Part shown: in pieces, positions 45,674-56,923 of the stretch
Numbering within the stretch: the first letter of the stretch is position 1
Layout: the number at the start of each line of letters is the position of its first letter
Program-made: the position numbers and the translations under genes
The notes under the pieces: generated by a model
Database searches by the model: none
What the model saw: the letters and a program-made list of their open reading frames with translations, nothing else
What the model was told of the DNA's origin: nothing
Source: Alopecurus myosuroides
Taxonomy: Eukaryota; Streptophyta; Magnoliopsida; Poales; Poaceae
Assembly: GCA_028641055.1 (NCBI GenBank)
Contig: CM054063.1
Location: 48,543,920-48,607,919 of the forward strand
Length of the DNA stretch: 64,000 bases
Direction of reading: 5' to 3'

Positions 45674-47753
45674 GTTGGCGCCCACCGTGGGGCCTGCGTC
45701 CAAAGGTGTTTACATCACGGGAGAAGCTCGGAAGAGTATGGAGAACTTTGTCGTCGGCGAGATCTACTCCAATGACGAAGGAGAGCAGATAGTGGACAAT
45801 TCCGGGTGGGAGTTGGAGCCGGATCACTTCGAATCCGGATCCATGGTGTCAATCGGCCAAATCAATATCTTCATCGGCATGGTACGTACGCTCAATTTGA
45901 AAGGACAATATCATGTGCATGTTACAGGGACTTCCAGCAGGGACAAAGGGGCGTTGAAGCAAACAGTGGATCCAGCCTCCTCGGCCACTTCGGGATCCTT
46001 GAGATGGGCGGAGCAAGAGGTAACATGGAGCAGAAGGGATCACCCGGAAGGAATAAAGCACCCTGGAACCTTGGCATTAGTGGTGGCACCCCAGGTCAAT
46101 GGTTACGAGCTGAAGAAAGTCTTGATGGATGGAGGGAGCAGTATCAACATCCTATATTGGGAAACCTTCTTGCGCATGAACCTCAAGGAGTCCCAGCTAC
46201 AAAAAAGTTCGACGGTGTTCCATGGAATCGTGCCGGGTCATTCGGCACGCCCCGAAGGAAAAATTGCGTTGGAAGTAGCCTTTGGAGAATCGGTAGATAA
46301 CTATCGGGTGGAGTGGCTCACGTTCGAGGTAGTCAAGCTGCACAGCCCCTACCACGCTCTGTTCGGAAGGCCGGCTTATGCTAAGTTCATGGCTAGGCCG
46401 TGCTACGTGTATCTGCAATTAAAGATTCCGGGCCCCAAGCAGACCATCACTATCCATGGAAACCGGGATATAGCAGCCGAGTGCGATGAGGGAGATTCAG
46501 TAATGGCCGAACAAGCCTGCAGGAAGGAAGAGCTTCAGTATTACCGGTCGCAGGTGGATCCGGATGATGGTACAGCGTTGAGAAGGCCAGATGCTGAAGA
46601 CGAAAGAGTGAAGTTCAAGGCAGCTCAAGATACCAAGAAAGTAGATTTTGTGGAGGGAGATCCCACCAAGCAATTCACTATAGGGTCCAATCTAGATGAT
46701 GCGCAAGAAAAGGCTCTGGTGGAATTCATCCGTTCAAATGCGGATGTGTTTTGGACACCCAGCGACATGCCGGGTATTCCCACTGAGTTGGCAGAGCACA
46801 GTTTGCACGTGGATCCCAAGGCCAGGCCTGTGAAGCAAGGTATGAGAAAGATGAATGAGGAAAGGAGAAGAGCTATAGGTGAGGAAATCGCGCGACTATT
46901 AACCGCAGGCTTTATCATGGAAGTATTTCACCCCGACTGGTTAGCAAACCCGGTTCTTGTGATGAAAAAGACAAATGAATGGAGGATGTGTATCGATTTC
47001 ACGAGCCTCAACAAGCATTGCCCAAAGGATCCGTTCGCACTACCAAGGATAGACCAAATCATAGACGCGGTAGCCGGAAGCGACTTGCTGTGTTTCCTGG
47101 ACGCATATTCGGGGTACCACCAGATTAAACTCAAAAGGGAGGATTGGGAGAAAACGTCATTCATAACCCCTTTTGGGGCCTTCTGCTACAAAACCATGAC
47201 GTTTGGATTGAAAAATGCGGGCGCAACTTACCAACGATGTATTCAGAAGTGCTTCGAGGACCAAATTGGGCGCAACGTGCACGCGTATGTGGATGACGTG
47301 GTTATTAAGACCCGGAAGGCAGAAACGTTCATTGATGATTTGAAGGAGACATTTAAAAACTTGAGAAGGTACCAGATGAAGCTTAACCCAACGAAGTGCG
47401 TATTTGGAGTCCCGGCTGGGAAGTTACTCGGCTTTATAGTCTCCGAGAGAGGAATCGAGGCAAACCCGGACAAAATCAAGGCCATCCAAAGTTTGAAGAA
47501 ACCGGAAAATTTGAAGCATGTTCAAAAGCTCACGGGCTGCGTAGCAGCCTTGAGCCGGTTCATATCCAGGCTTGGAGAAAAGGCAATACCCTTGTATCGG
47601 CTTTTCCTATCCAGGGCACCCTTGGGGACTGGATGGGTTTTTAATGAGGCGGCTTGCTGGCCTAATTTTCTCATATCAAATAAAAAGGGGATTATCGAGA
47701 AAAGAGACAATTGTCATTTATACGGCGTAAAATATTTAGGTCTTGAGGGCTAG
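45576..47753 (+). CDS. Z polyprotein: gag remnant, protease, RT (LTR-initiated)
   Basis: 725 codons open from ATG 45576 (TTTTCGCCATGTC context) inside the LTR, through the PBS, to TAG 47753. N-terminus MSSFELNPLPNTCVDLPLDQ. At MVRTLNLK/GQYHVH (near 45900) about 2.4 kb of gag, present in Y, is missing in frame, so the capsid and zinc knuckle are gone. Protease: LMDGGSSINILYWETFL. RT: EEIARLLTAGFIMEVFHPDW, MCIDFTSLNKHCPKDPFALP, LCFLDAYSGYHQIKL, MTFGLKNAGATYQRCIQKCF, YVDDVV (catalytic), GFIVSERGIEANPDKIKAI. It ends just after the RT thumb in an unrelated tail; RNase H and integrase are absent. RT motifs look intact, so RT might be active, but self-replication is impossible without integrase and capsid. 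Confidence 0.88.
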   Translation: MSSFELNPLPNTCVDLPLDQLPPVTSAVIIPRQLAPTVGPASKGVYITGEARKSMENFVVGEIYSNDEGEQIVDNSGWELEPDHFESGSMVSIGQINIFIGMVRTLNLKGQYHVHVTGTSSRDKGALKQTVDPASSATSGSLRWAEQEVTWSRRDHPEGIKHPGTLALVVAPQVNGYELKKVLMDGGSSINILYWETFLRMNLKESQLQKSSTVFHGIVPGHSARPEGKIALEVAFGESVDNYRVEWLTFEVVKLHSPYHALFGRPAYAKFMARPCYVYLQLKIPGPKQTITIHGNRDIAAECDEGDSVMAEQACRKEELQYYRSQVDPDDGTALRRPDAEDERVKFKAAQDTKKVDFVEGDPTKQFTIGSNLDDAQEKALVEFIRSNADVFWTPSDMPGIPTELAEHSLHVDPKARPVKQGMRKMNEERRRAIGEEIARLLTAGFIMEVFHPDWLANPVLVMKKTNEWRMCIDFTSLNKHCPKDPFALPRIDQIIDAVAGSDLLCFLDAYSGYHQIKLKREDWEKTSFITPFGAFCYKTMTFGLKNAGATYQRCIQKCFEDQIGRNVHAYVDDVVIKTRKAETFIDDLKETFKNLRRYQMKLNPTKCVFGVPAGKLLGFIVSERGIEANPDKIKAIQSLKKPENLKHVQKLTGCVAALSRFISRLGEKAIPLYRLFLSRAPLGTGWVFNEAACWPNFLISNKKGIIEKRDNCHLYGVKYLGLEG

Positions 47754-48572
47754 TTGCTCCTACAAGCACAGCTGCAAACTCAAAAAAGACCCGGCCTTGA
47801 TGCCAATGAGTTATAGGGGCCGGCAACTCGAAAAAACGAGTGCGGCTACAATCTTATAACCGGACAAAGAAGTCCAAAATTCTCGTCTATTCTTACTTAA
47901 GCTCGATGTGACTCGCAACAAAGTGGCATGATCTGTTCGCCTACGATTACTATCAGTCATGAGACCCAAAAGGGACTTGTTTGACCCAGTTTTCGTATTG
48001 ATGTAACAACATGGTATCCACGCGAAAGCCGGCTTATAGTACAAGATAGTCGAAAGGGTCATCTAAACCACAGGTTATGCAGAGTATAAGGCTTACAGCC
48101 GGAAACTCAACGATTATCAAGCATAACTTCAAACCTCATAAAAGCTGTCCTGAAGTTTTGGGCATCCAGCGATGGGCGATTCGTTTCCTTGAAAAGAAAC
48201 AATCATGTGTCCTAGACGCGGAAACCCGGGCTGGGGACTTATGAGCTCTAATGAGGAAACAACATCATCCAGCCGATTAAATTACAACGAGCCACGCATC
48301 CGGGTCTCAGACGAAACCCGGAGGACGGGCTTTGCTAAGAAAAAAGAAGTATAAGTTATCGAGAATAAAGCAAGTGGATATCAAGAATAAGAAAACGCAA
48401 AGATACATTCATCAAAAGCCCAAAGGGGCGCAAAGTGCATCGGGAGTTTAACTCAAAGTATTACAATATCATAAAAGTATCAAAAGAGCACAGGCGCTCT
48501 GCTTAAACGAATAGTAAAGCTGTTGTAAACGACGCTTCGCCGATTGACGCATGTGGAATGATAAGCGTTACT
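47754..48572. other. Z region between the two convergent genes
   Basis: Non-coding. Shares blocks with 41300-42170 of Y (CCCGGCCTTGATGCC, TTATAGGGGCCG, GATGTGACTCGCA). The plus polyprotein and the minus gene converge here, so it probably holds both 3' ends. Confidence 0.55.
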
Positions 48573-51500
48573 TCAAGCTGCAGGATCCACCTTGGCCTTG
48601 CCCTTGGTGCCACTTGGATCAGTAGTAGTCTCGGGCTGCGCAGCAGAAGTTGCAGGAGCAGAGTCGACCTCGGCCTTCTTGGCGGCTTCTTCCTTTAACT
48701 TGATCGCTTCCTCCCTCCAACGGACAAGCATATCGAACGGCTGGGGGCGGTCAGCCTTGACAACCTTGTCATTAGCATCATAAGCCGGAAGAATCACATC
48801 AATTTCTAAGGCATCAGCGATAACACTAGCCGGATGACGGACTTCTTTCTGAATAGCCTTGAAGTCCTTTGGCAAAAACTTGGACCCATCCAAGTTGAAC
48901 TCTGGGAATCCGCTCATAAGCTTGGACAGCTCTAGCTTGGGAGCGTAGGCCTTAGCTAACGCGAGTCCCCGGGTTACCCCAAAGCGGCAGGAGGACCGTT
49001 TCCAATGCCAAATCCATTCGGGGATGGTAGAGCAGCTTTCTAGTAACTTCTTCATGTTATCTGGCCTGATACCCGGCAGACGTAACTCGTCAAGTATCCA
49101 ACTGACTCCGCTGCAAAGTTGGCGAAGAGTATTCTTGATGGTTTTAAGCTTGGCAGCATCATCTCCTTCGGGGGCAGCGTCATGTGGCCCTGCTAAAAAA
49201 GGCAAAAGAAGCAAAGATAGTAGGCAAACAAGTGCAGTTGTTCAAATCAAAGTAATCCGAGTCACAAAAGGTGAAATTCAAAAATCTTACCAGTTGCGGT
49301 ACGATAAACACCATCAATTTGAGCAGAAAGAGTTGTCAGTTTGCCTTTTGCCTTACGAGCTCTCTTCTTGTACTTTTTCGTCATCTTCTGGCACCTATGA
49401 GCCTCAGTCTCAGCAGCTTCACGAAGGGCCGCTTCTTTTTCAGCAAGCTTGGTGGATTTGGCCAGTTTCTTCTCCAACTGTGAAACATAGTCCTGTCGGG
49501 AAGCATGAAGAAGGGTCAGCCAGAAACATTATGCAAAGTTCCAAGCAAGCTACCTAGTAATTTACTCGGAACTTGGGGACTATATATGGAATCAATTGGT
49601 GTTAGTCGGGATTACCTCGTGCTTGAGTATTAAGGCATCTAGTAAGTTTTCTTCGTCACCCTTCAAGGTATGAAGGGCATCTAGCATCTGAGCAAAGGTC
49701 ATGTCTTCAGGACGAAGTTGAGAAGGGCCGGAGGATTGGCCCTCTTGTGGAGGAGCTGTTCCGGGTCTGGGGGTCGAAACCCGGGTCGTTTGAACGTCCG
49801 GGTTAGGAGAGCCCGGCTTGGTCTCCAAGATGATGTCTTCGTCCACTTCTTCAGAGGGCTGGGGTGATGCAGTTTTCGGTGGAATTGGGTCCTTGAAAGG
49901 GTCTTCTTCTTTTCCGTCCTCGGCCTCGTCTTCAATCTCAACGTCCATGTCATCACTCGGCTTCTCCTCTTCCTGTCCTTCCGGTTCAGGAATATCCTGG
50001 TCGCTCAGCGTAACTGTGGCGCTGAAGACAAGAAGGAGGACATGGATCGGTGGAAGGTACCGAAAAAGGAAAGGTAACAAGTACGAGAAAATGCAAATAA
50101 AGGTAGTTACCCGGTATTTACGGCGTAGTCCGGAGGAAGTTCGCCACTGGAAGCGGATGACGTTGGCAAGAGCACTGGCTGCGGGACGCGAAATTGCCCG
50201 GCAAGTGGATGAGTAGGAGACGGGTGACGCTGAGGAGATTGGGAAGGTTGAGCTGGAGGGGTACTGGCTCGATGAGTAGGTGAAGTGGGAATACCCGGGT
50301 TAAGGGGATCATCCCCCGGAGAATTCCGGGTCACCCTACGTTTAGTCGGAAGAGGATCCTTCAAGAAGGGTGAATGTGATAATCGCTCGTTAAGTTCATG
50401 CATAGCAGCAAAGGAGTAAGGCACACGAGACACAGAAGAGAAGGGAACCTTTTCAACTACCCCTCTAGCCTTCCTTTTGTTTCCAACTGGAGGCTCCCGG
50501 TCAGACTCGGTGGCTTCCGGGTCATTTTCTTCTTCCTCCTCGTCATCCCCCGACCCTGAAAGCCGAGTAAGTATCAGATAAGGGAAACAGCACAGATAAA
50601 AGGCAGGTATAAAGGTTATGGAGGAATACCCTCATCATCATCCACAGACTCGACCTCTTCTTCGGGGTCTTGAGAAGGAGGAGAGTTTTCGACTTTCCAG
50701 AAGGGATCGTCAGCCTGTAAACAGGTAAATACAAATGATGGTTAAAGGCTGTAGCGGACGAAAGTACTGAAATAAGAAAAAGGGGGCAGGACTCACCGCT
50801 GAGGCGGGATTCTCCCGAGTAAACGGGGGTAACCCGGCGGTGTTCTTTATGACGTCCAATCTCTCCACCAAGAAGCCCTTGATGGTCTTGATGGTGTTAC
50901 CGGCAGGGAAGTTTTTGGTGGAGTAGCGGAGGGAGTCTGTGATATGGCCCGAGTATTCGTGCAGCAGTTTTGAACGAATGGAATTGGGTTGAACCCGGAA
51001 CTCCACCCAGGTCTTTACTAAGTTGAGCCCGAGAAGGCCATGGGCTGAGAAAGCTGCTAATTTGGCCAGAAGGGGCTGAATCGCTTCCCTATCAGGATCA
51101 GGCGCAAAAGCATTGAAAGACGCGGAGGGTTCGAGGGGGGTCTCCGAGTAACCCGGCAATTTCCTCTCGCCATCCGGAGAGGTATCATGGCAATAGAAGA
51201 AGGATAGCTGCCAATTTTTGGCGTGGGAGTTCAGATTAAGGGCTGGCATCAGCGAGTGCTTGCGGCGTTGGATAGATACCCCGCCGCAAGTAAGGATTGC
51301 TCCGTCATCGCTCTCGCGGCACGGTTCACAGTAAAATAACTCGGTAAAAAGAGCTAGGCTTGGTTGAATGCACAGGTAAGACTCGGACAAGACTATGAAG
51401 TGGGTGATGTTCAGCATAGAGTTAGGCCCTATGTCGAACACCCGGAGGCCGTAGTGGCTAAGGATTTCTCGGAAGAAGGGGTGACCCGGAGGACGGAACC

Positions 51501-51726
51501 CCCGGATCACGTGCTCGGTAAAGCAGATTACCTCATTCCCGGTAGGAGTGGGACGGGTCTCATCGCCAGGAGCCCTCCAGTGTATTTCCTTTTGGGAAGG
51601 AAGGATTCCTAGCTCGGCCATCCCATCCAGTTTGGCCTTCGTTGTTGAAGACCGGCCCCAGTCGGCAGAAGCGGTTTGGGAGGTCTTTGCAGGAGCCGGG
51701 TGTTTTCCCTGTCTTTTAGGAGCCAT
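48573..51726 (-). CDS. Z antisense gene, six exons, intact
   Basis: Minus-strand exons 51726-50797, 50714-50630, 50555-50111, 50021-49616, 49492-49291, 49192-48573 (TGA). All introns are GT-AG; total 2688 nt, i.e. 895 codons plus stop, with phase kept at each join. Exon 1 starts MAPKRQGKHPAPAKTSQTAS and holds ETRPTPTGNEVICFTEHVIR, GFRPPGHPFFREILSHYGLR and SYLCIQPSLALFTELFYCEP. This fits the 'putative gypsy type transposon' domain (PF04195-like). Exons 2-4 are acidic and proline-rich with a KRKAR basic patch. Exon 5 is a coiled coil (EKKLAKSTKLAEKEAALREA). Exon 6 has SGVSWILDELRLPGIRPDNM and GFPEFNLDGSKFLPKDFKAI, and a lysine-rich tail. Antisense extra ORFs are known in Tat elements; their role is unknown. 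Confidence 0.85.
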
Positions 51727-51735
51727 GGAGCTGAC

Positions 51736-52249
51736 CTGCAAGGGACAAGAAATGTGTGGGGTAAGATTCGGAACATCAACTCATTTGAATCTGGAGACAT
51801 TAAGACGCTGAAGGCTAAAACAAGACCCGGGTAATGCGCTACGAAGCTAAGTGCTGAAGATTTTCCGGGTGTCGGATGAAGTTGAGTAAATTGTTAATTA
51901 CTTACGTATTGAGGTGGGTTGGGTGAACATGGATGGTTGCCCATACCTTACTGAGGAGGGATTAACTGGAAAAGAAGGATTATCCGGGTGTTAATGCGGC
52001 AGGCGGAGAAAACAAGGCGGAACGGATCTAGAATCGAAGGACTTGCAAGTAATCTTATATGAAGTTTAATGGTTAATAAGGGCGCGGAAATGGGTGGTGA
52101 TTGCGTATCAGGTGCTTGAAGAAGCTAAGGACTATCGAAGCGGACTAATTTGATGGTTCCCTAAAATTGATTTGCGGGTTGACTCAGATCCAATCTTGGT
52201 CAAATTGATGAAATTGCCGGTTTCAGTTGGATGGTTGAGAGGGGCTTAC
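51736..52249 (-). other. 5'-UTR intron of the Z antisense gene
   Basis: On minus a donor (CTTCG|GTAAGCC at 52250/52249) and an acceptor (CCTTGCAG|GTC at 51736/51735) lie 9 bases before the ATG at 51726. The putative first exon is about 52470-52250. Confidence 0.55.
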
Positions 52250-52498
52250 CGAAGGAGTTGAGGTCCGAACTGAGGCCGGTGCGCGGCGCGGCTTGAGTGT
52301 CTCACCACAGTCCTTGATGAAAGAAACAAGAGCGTGGCGGCGGGGCTCGATGGCGGCGCTGGAGAGCTCGAGGTCGGGTGCGGCCGGAGGTGGCCTTATC
52401 TCTGGAAGCGCGCGTGAGCCCGGCGGCCGGAACTGTGAGGGAGCGAGGAGAAAGAAATGACGAAACGAGGTGAATGGTTCAGGGTTACCCTCTGCTGA

Positions 52499-52506
52499 TA
52501 TTTATA
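52499..52506 (-). promoter_or_regulatory. TATA box of the Z antisense gene
   Basis: TATAAATA on the minus strand, about 250 bp before the 5'-UTR donor. The X counterpart in copy B has the same octamer (56916-56923), which supports a dedicated internal promoter. Confidence 0.6.
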
Positions 52507-52708
52507 AGGGAGGTGGTGAGCTCACCCGCGGCCAGAAAGCCGGAAATTGCGGAACAGTAATTATCCGCGCGGATTTGGCGTTGTGGGCGTTCGGAGCAAG
52601 GGTTCAAATATGGAAAGGCCCATTAGGCGTTCGAGGAAGGATCGAGCTATCGGGATAGCGAGCGCCTCAAGAATGAATCCATGAAGCCCGCGCTATCCTG
52701 GGGACTAC

Positions 52709-53162
52709 TGATGAGGGGATAGTAACCCGGTATGCCAACTCCCAGGTGTAATCCGGCCCAAACGGCGGATGGACCAAATCCGGCTAAGAACAAAGAAGCT
52801 TCAGAAAGGCCCAGGGCTTGTAAGGATCGTAACCCGGATTGTGGGTTATGGTAAGGAAAGTTAGGTTTGTATATAGAGTTCGAGTAGGACTCAAGGAGCG
52901 CTTTGTATGGCAAGCCAAAGGGGGTATGAGTACTATATAAACCAACCCCTAGGCTTCGCCTGAGAGAGATTCAAGCCATAACTGTAACACCTATTATCGA
53001 GTATCCAGTATAATCATATCGAGATCCGGCGAGTTGTTTTCCGGCTCTTAGATTGCTTTTCGCCATGTCTTCCTTCGAGCTAAACCCTCTCCCAAATACC
53101 TGTGTCGACTTGCCCCTAGATCAGTTACCCCCGGTAACATCTGCCGTGATTATCCCACGACA
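52709..53162 (+). repeat. Z 3' LTR
   Basis: By eye identical to the 5' LTR over 454 bp. Preceded by purine tract CTGGGGACTAC. Confidence 0.95.
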
Positions 53163-54339
53163 GGAGTTCCCCATCACACCATGACCGCGAGGAGGACTCC
53201 TCCGGCTCCTCTACAGCAACCACGACGCACCTCACATCCGTCAGGGAGCAGCGCCGGAGACCAAAGCCTGTCCTCTCCCTCGCCCTCCTTGAGCCATGCT
53301 CGGTTTTCCCTTTCTTTGCAAGTGAAGAACGGGGGAAGAAGGGGCAAAGACAGCGTGGGAATGGGACAGGGGCCGTCCCCTCCTATTTATGCTGAGCCAA
53401 AGAGACGGAACCACGCCTATTTGGTCTCCCACCGGCTCAAGCACCAAGGCAGAAGGGGCCACGTCCCGAGATGGGATGTGACCAAACGCGAAGGCACTTG
53501 CTGCTGTGTGTCGCCAGGCCAGAGTAGTAATTGCAACAAGATGTTTACGCCACGGAAATATTGTTTGACCGCCCACGAACCGTCGCACCACGGGGAAGGG
53601 CTGGCCCGCAGCTGGAGGTCACATGCCACTTCGTCTTTCCTCAAACGCGCACGTCATAGGACCGGGGGCTACCGTCGGACCCGTAGATACCAGGGTATCC
53701 TAGGCCGTCTATTGTGGACCTAGCCAATTAGGTACGTAAGGAGTCTGTACCTGCCCACCACAAGGAAAGGAGCCCCCCAACGGTTACTTGCTAAGGGCAG
53801 CCCCTTGGAGAGAAGTCTTCCCCTGAGGGCATCACCACGCATCGCTGGGACGGAGCCCTGCTACGCCCCCGCACCTTCTCGGAAAGAGCCTCGCCCGTTG
53901 GGAGATAGCCCATGTGAGGGTGACCCCCTGGTCTCTGCGCGGATGAAGAGGGAACCACAGGAGACAGAGCGGCTTTGACTGCAGTTGTCATTCTCGTGTA
54001 TAAAGCGCAGAGCTCTGCTGCACGCACCAAAGCCCAGGCTGGGGTTTCCTCTTTGGTGCAACAAGACCCGGTCCATGCTACAAGACAGAGGAGGAGTCAC
54101 CGGGTTCCCCCACCGTGACGCCATGGACGATGGAGCTGTCCCCCGGCAACCAGGACCACGCAGGAGGCGCAGTAGTACAGGGCGCCCCAATCTTTGGCAT
54201 TATGTGGTATCCGTTTCCCGCCAAGTGAGCGGGAAAGAGGGCCAATCACCGGTATAAGTATACTACCCTCACCACCGTAGGAAGGGGGAGGGAAATTCAG
54301 ACACCAAGTAGCTAGACCACCGAAACTTCCCGTTGTACT
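53163..54339 (+). repeat. Copy 2 of G1 end with truncated 3' LTR
   Basis: Continues the copy interrupted by Z. The LTR (53673-54339) begins CGTCGG instead of TGTCGG and has the same truncation as 31492, so the G1/X fusion predates the duplication. Confidence 0.92.
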
Positions 54340-55552
54340 GCTCCCCCTGGCAACTGAAAATGGTTCACGAAAGGCTCATCCAGGATACGATGAGCAAAGC
54401 ATTCTGGGCCAGGTGGCCCCTTGGTCTCGAGCTGCGCGGACAGATTGATCCGGTACAGCTTGTACCTTGCATCGCTGGGCTTCAACACGCGGTCACCCAC
54501 ACGATCAGCGATGTTCCTTGGGTCAGCATACCCGGCCAGCCCCATGGCCGAGTAACCATCATCATAACGGTTTTTCTGTACCGCTGCGGGTTGCACCACC
54601 GGGTTGGCTGCTGGCGCAGCCGCACGCGGCTGTGCTGCCGCTAGTTGTTGCACCCTCTGCCGAGTAGGCTGAGCAGGTTGTTGCTGAGAAGGCCCTGCGG
54701 TGTTTCCTCCTTGCCTCTTACTCTGAGCTTTACTGGCCTGATAACCTGCTCCTGCAGTGTTGTGTTTTTGACCGGGCTGCCACGGCACAACGTGCTGTTT
54801 GGCGACGACAGCAGGGTCGTACACCTGCATTTGTCTGCTCTTCCTAGAGTGCACACTCTGGTCCCTCTCGTCACCGGGAAGCAGCGATGAGGCCTGACCC
54901 ATAGATCCGGCCCCACGCGAGTGTACAACCTGAGAAGCGCCAGCACCCGGATTGGCTTTTCGGAACTGCTCATTCTGCCGACTAGCCTCTAGCACTAGCT
55001 CGTTAAGCCTCTCCTGTTGCCTAGCGCGCGCGTCGCCGGAGAGATGCGGCAACTCAGCAGCCACTGCCTCTGCAGTCCTAAGAGTTTTGGCGGGGGTGCT
55101 GTACCTAGGCCTATCAACAGTGTTCAAACTAGCAGACTTGCTAGCAACACTACCATCTCTAGCCAGCTCAGAGTGTAAGTTGCGATGCGTAATGCCTATC
55201 ATGCTAGGTAGCCTAGCGACAGGAGTAAAGCCATGCGCAGCGTTGTACTCATTTTGCGCAAGGTTAAGCTCAAGCCTGACCTTCTCCAGCTCCTGGGTCT
55301 CAGCGAGTAGCGCTTGCCGCTGCTGCTCGATTTGCGCCCTCATGGCGGCGAGTTCCGCCTCGGTGGGTTGCGGCATGCCCAGCGGCATGGTGGCGCCTGC
55401 GCGAACAGCCGGGATGGCCGTAGAGGTGGAAGGAGGCAGGTTCGAGTCCTTCTCGTAGGGCTTGTGGATCCTCGCACCCACAGGCGCCTCGATGACGCCA
55501 GCGTCAGCGGCCGCGCCCTTCCCGGCATCGATAGCCGGGCCTGTCGTGGTGG
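54340..55552 (-). pseudogene. X gag N-terminal part, copy B
   Basis: Same open frame and same truncation at the G1 LTR as copy A, with about five residue differences (for example K to M, C to S, R to W, D to N, E to G). No capsid core. Divergence is slight, consistent with a fairly recent duplication. Confidence 0.72.
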
Positions 55553-55636
55553 TGTCACGGCAGATGCCATAGGATGGCTAAAGATGTCGGGACGATGGAC
55601 GCTGGAGGCGCCCGGGGAGGGATCACGCAGCCAATA

Positions 55637-56401
55637 GCCGCGTGTGGTAAGAATCAATCACTGCAAACACCAAGATCTACCCAGGTTCAGGGCCCTCGTG
55701 TGGAAGTAAAACCCCTACTCCTGCCTTTCTCTCTGTATATTTATGTCTCACCGAGTAGCCACAATACAAGTTTGGCCTACAGCCGAGTAGCCACTCTTCT
55801 CTCTACGTGATGAACTAGGTCAAGAATGTGAACCGATCCTGGGATCCCTCGCGCAGGAGGGGGCAGGGCACCTTATATACTGGTGCCCAGCCGGATACAG
55901 CCAACTGGGAAAAGTACAAACAAATGTCGACATAGTGTGCACACTGCATACTTCCGGCTTCCCGCTGACAGCTTTGGCTTCCTAATTTGTCTTGTGTGGA
56001 AAGTCGTTGTGCAAAACCAATAAGCTGATCTGTTATCACTGCCACGAACACAGAGTAGGCCCTCCCTATCCTGCGACGCCCTGCTGACACCCTGGCGCGG
56101 TCAGGCACGCTCTCTGCAGATGAACAGTGCCGCAGTACGGACCCAGGATACGCGGGATCCTGTGTCAGAACGGCTCCTTTGACTTCTGGCCCGAGTAGGA
56201 AACCTCCACTTCTACTCGGACCACTTCCTCTACTCGGAGGAATATAACTTCCTTGATTCTTCCTTCTGGCCATCAATACGTACGACCGAATAGCAGTCGA
56301 CCGGGTAGCAAGTACTGGGTAACCAGCTACTCGGCCAAACACCCCTTCTGATCTTGCCCTTGGCACTTGCCTTTACCCTACTCGGGGGTAACCCCCCGAC
56401 A
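55637..56401 (-). repeat. X LTR, copy B
   Basis: Minus strand start TGTCGGGGGGTT at 56401; otherwise as copy A. The far end is estimated. Confidence 0.72.
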
Positions 56402-56915
56402 TTAGTCCCCAAGCTGGTAGAGTCATGCAAACTTGTTCACTGGGCTCTTCCAGCTTAAAACCAATCTTGCCTTTGAACCTTAGGATGCCGAGTAAAACCT
56501 CCGAGTAGCCCCTAATCTTGTTTTGAGTTTCTTCTCTTCCGAACAGAACCACTTCTCTTCTCTGTCGCCGAGTAAAAAGACTTAGCAAAATTTCGAATCA
56601 GAATCTCTGCGTGGCAGAGCAAAATCCGGCTTTCCGCACTGCAACTGGGCATGTGTCACGCTATCACACCCCCGACGCCTCGGTGCCCGGGATCTGACAG
56701 GCCACGTCCCCACTTTCCGCGGCCTGGGCCCACTGGCCCGTTAGGTCCCATCAAGTGCAGTTATTAACCATGATCGCGTCGTGGGATCTATTGCGGCCGT
56801 TACGCACGCGGTCTACGTTGTGTGCGTTTCTAACCGGCCCACACACCCCACGTCGCACGATTTTCGCCACGACTGATCCCACTAACTCCGCCTGTAATGG
56901 TAACCCGAGGGGAGG

Positions 56916-56923
56916 TATAAATA
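56916..56923 (+). promoter_or_regulatory. TATA box of the X antisense gene, copy B
   Basis: TATAAATA, about 190 bp before ATG 57109. It lies in a 50-bp segment (56890-56939) bounded by TAACTCC repeats that is absent from copy A. Confidence 0.65.

Larger units (their letters stand above)
45220..53162 (+). mobile_element. Gypsy element Z, young and non-autonomous
   Basis: 7943 bp, TSD GGAGT at 45215-45219 and 53163-53167. LTRs 45220-45673 and 52709-53162 appear identical over 454 bp. PBS TGGCGCCCACCGTGGGGC follows the 5' LTR. The purine tract CCTGGGGACTAC precedes the 3' LTR. Plus strand: one open frame for a gag remnant, protease and RT. Minus strand: a complete six-exon gene. No RNase H or integrase. 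The uninterrupted target is visible at 30316-30320. Y is a relative in the same family. Confidence 0.95.
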
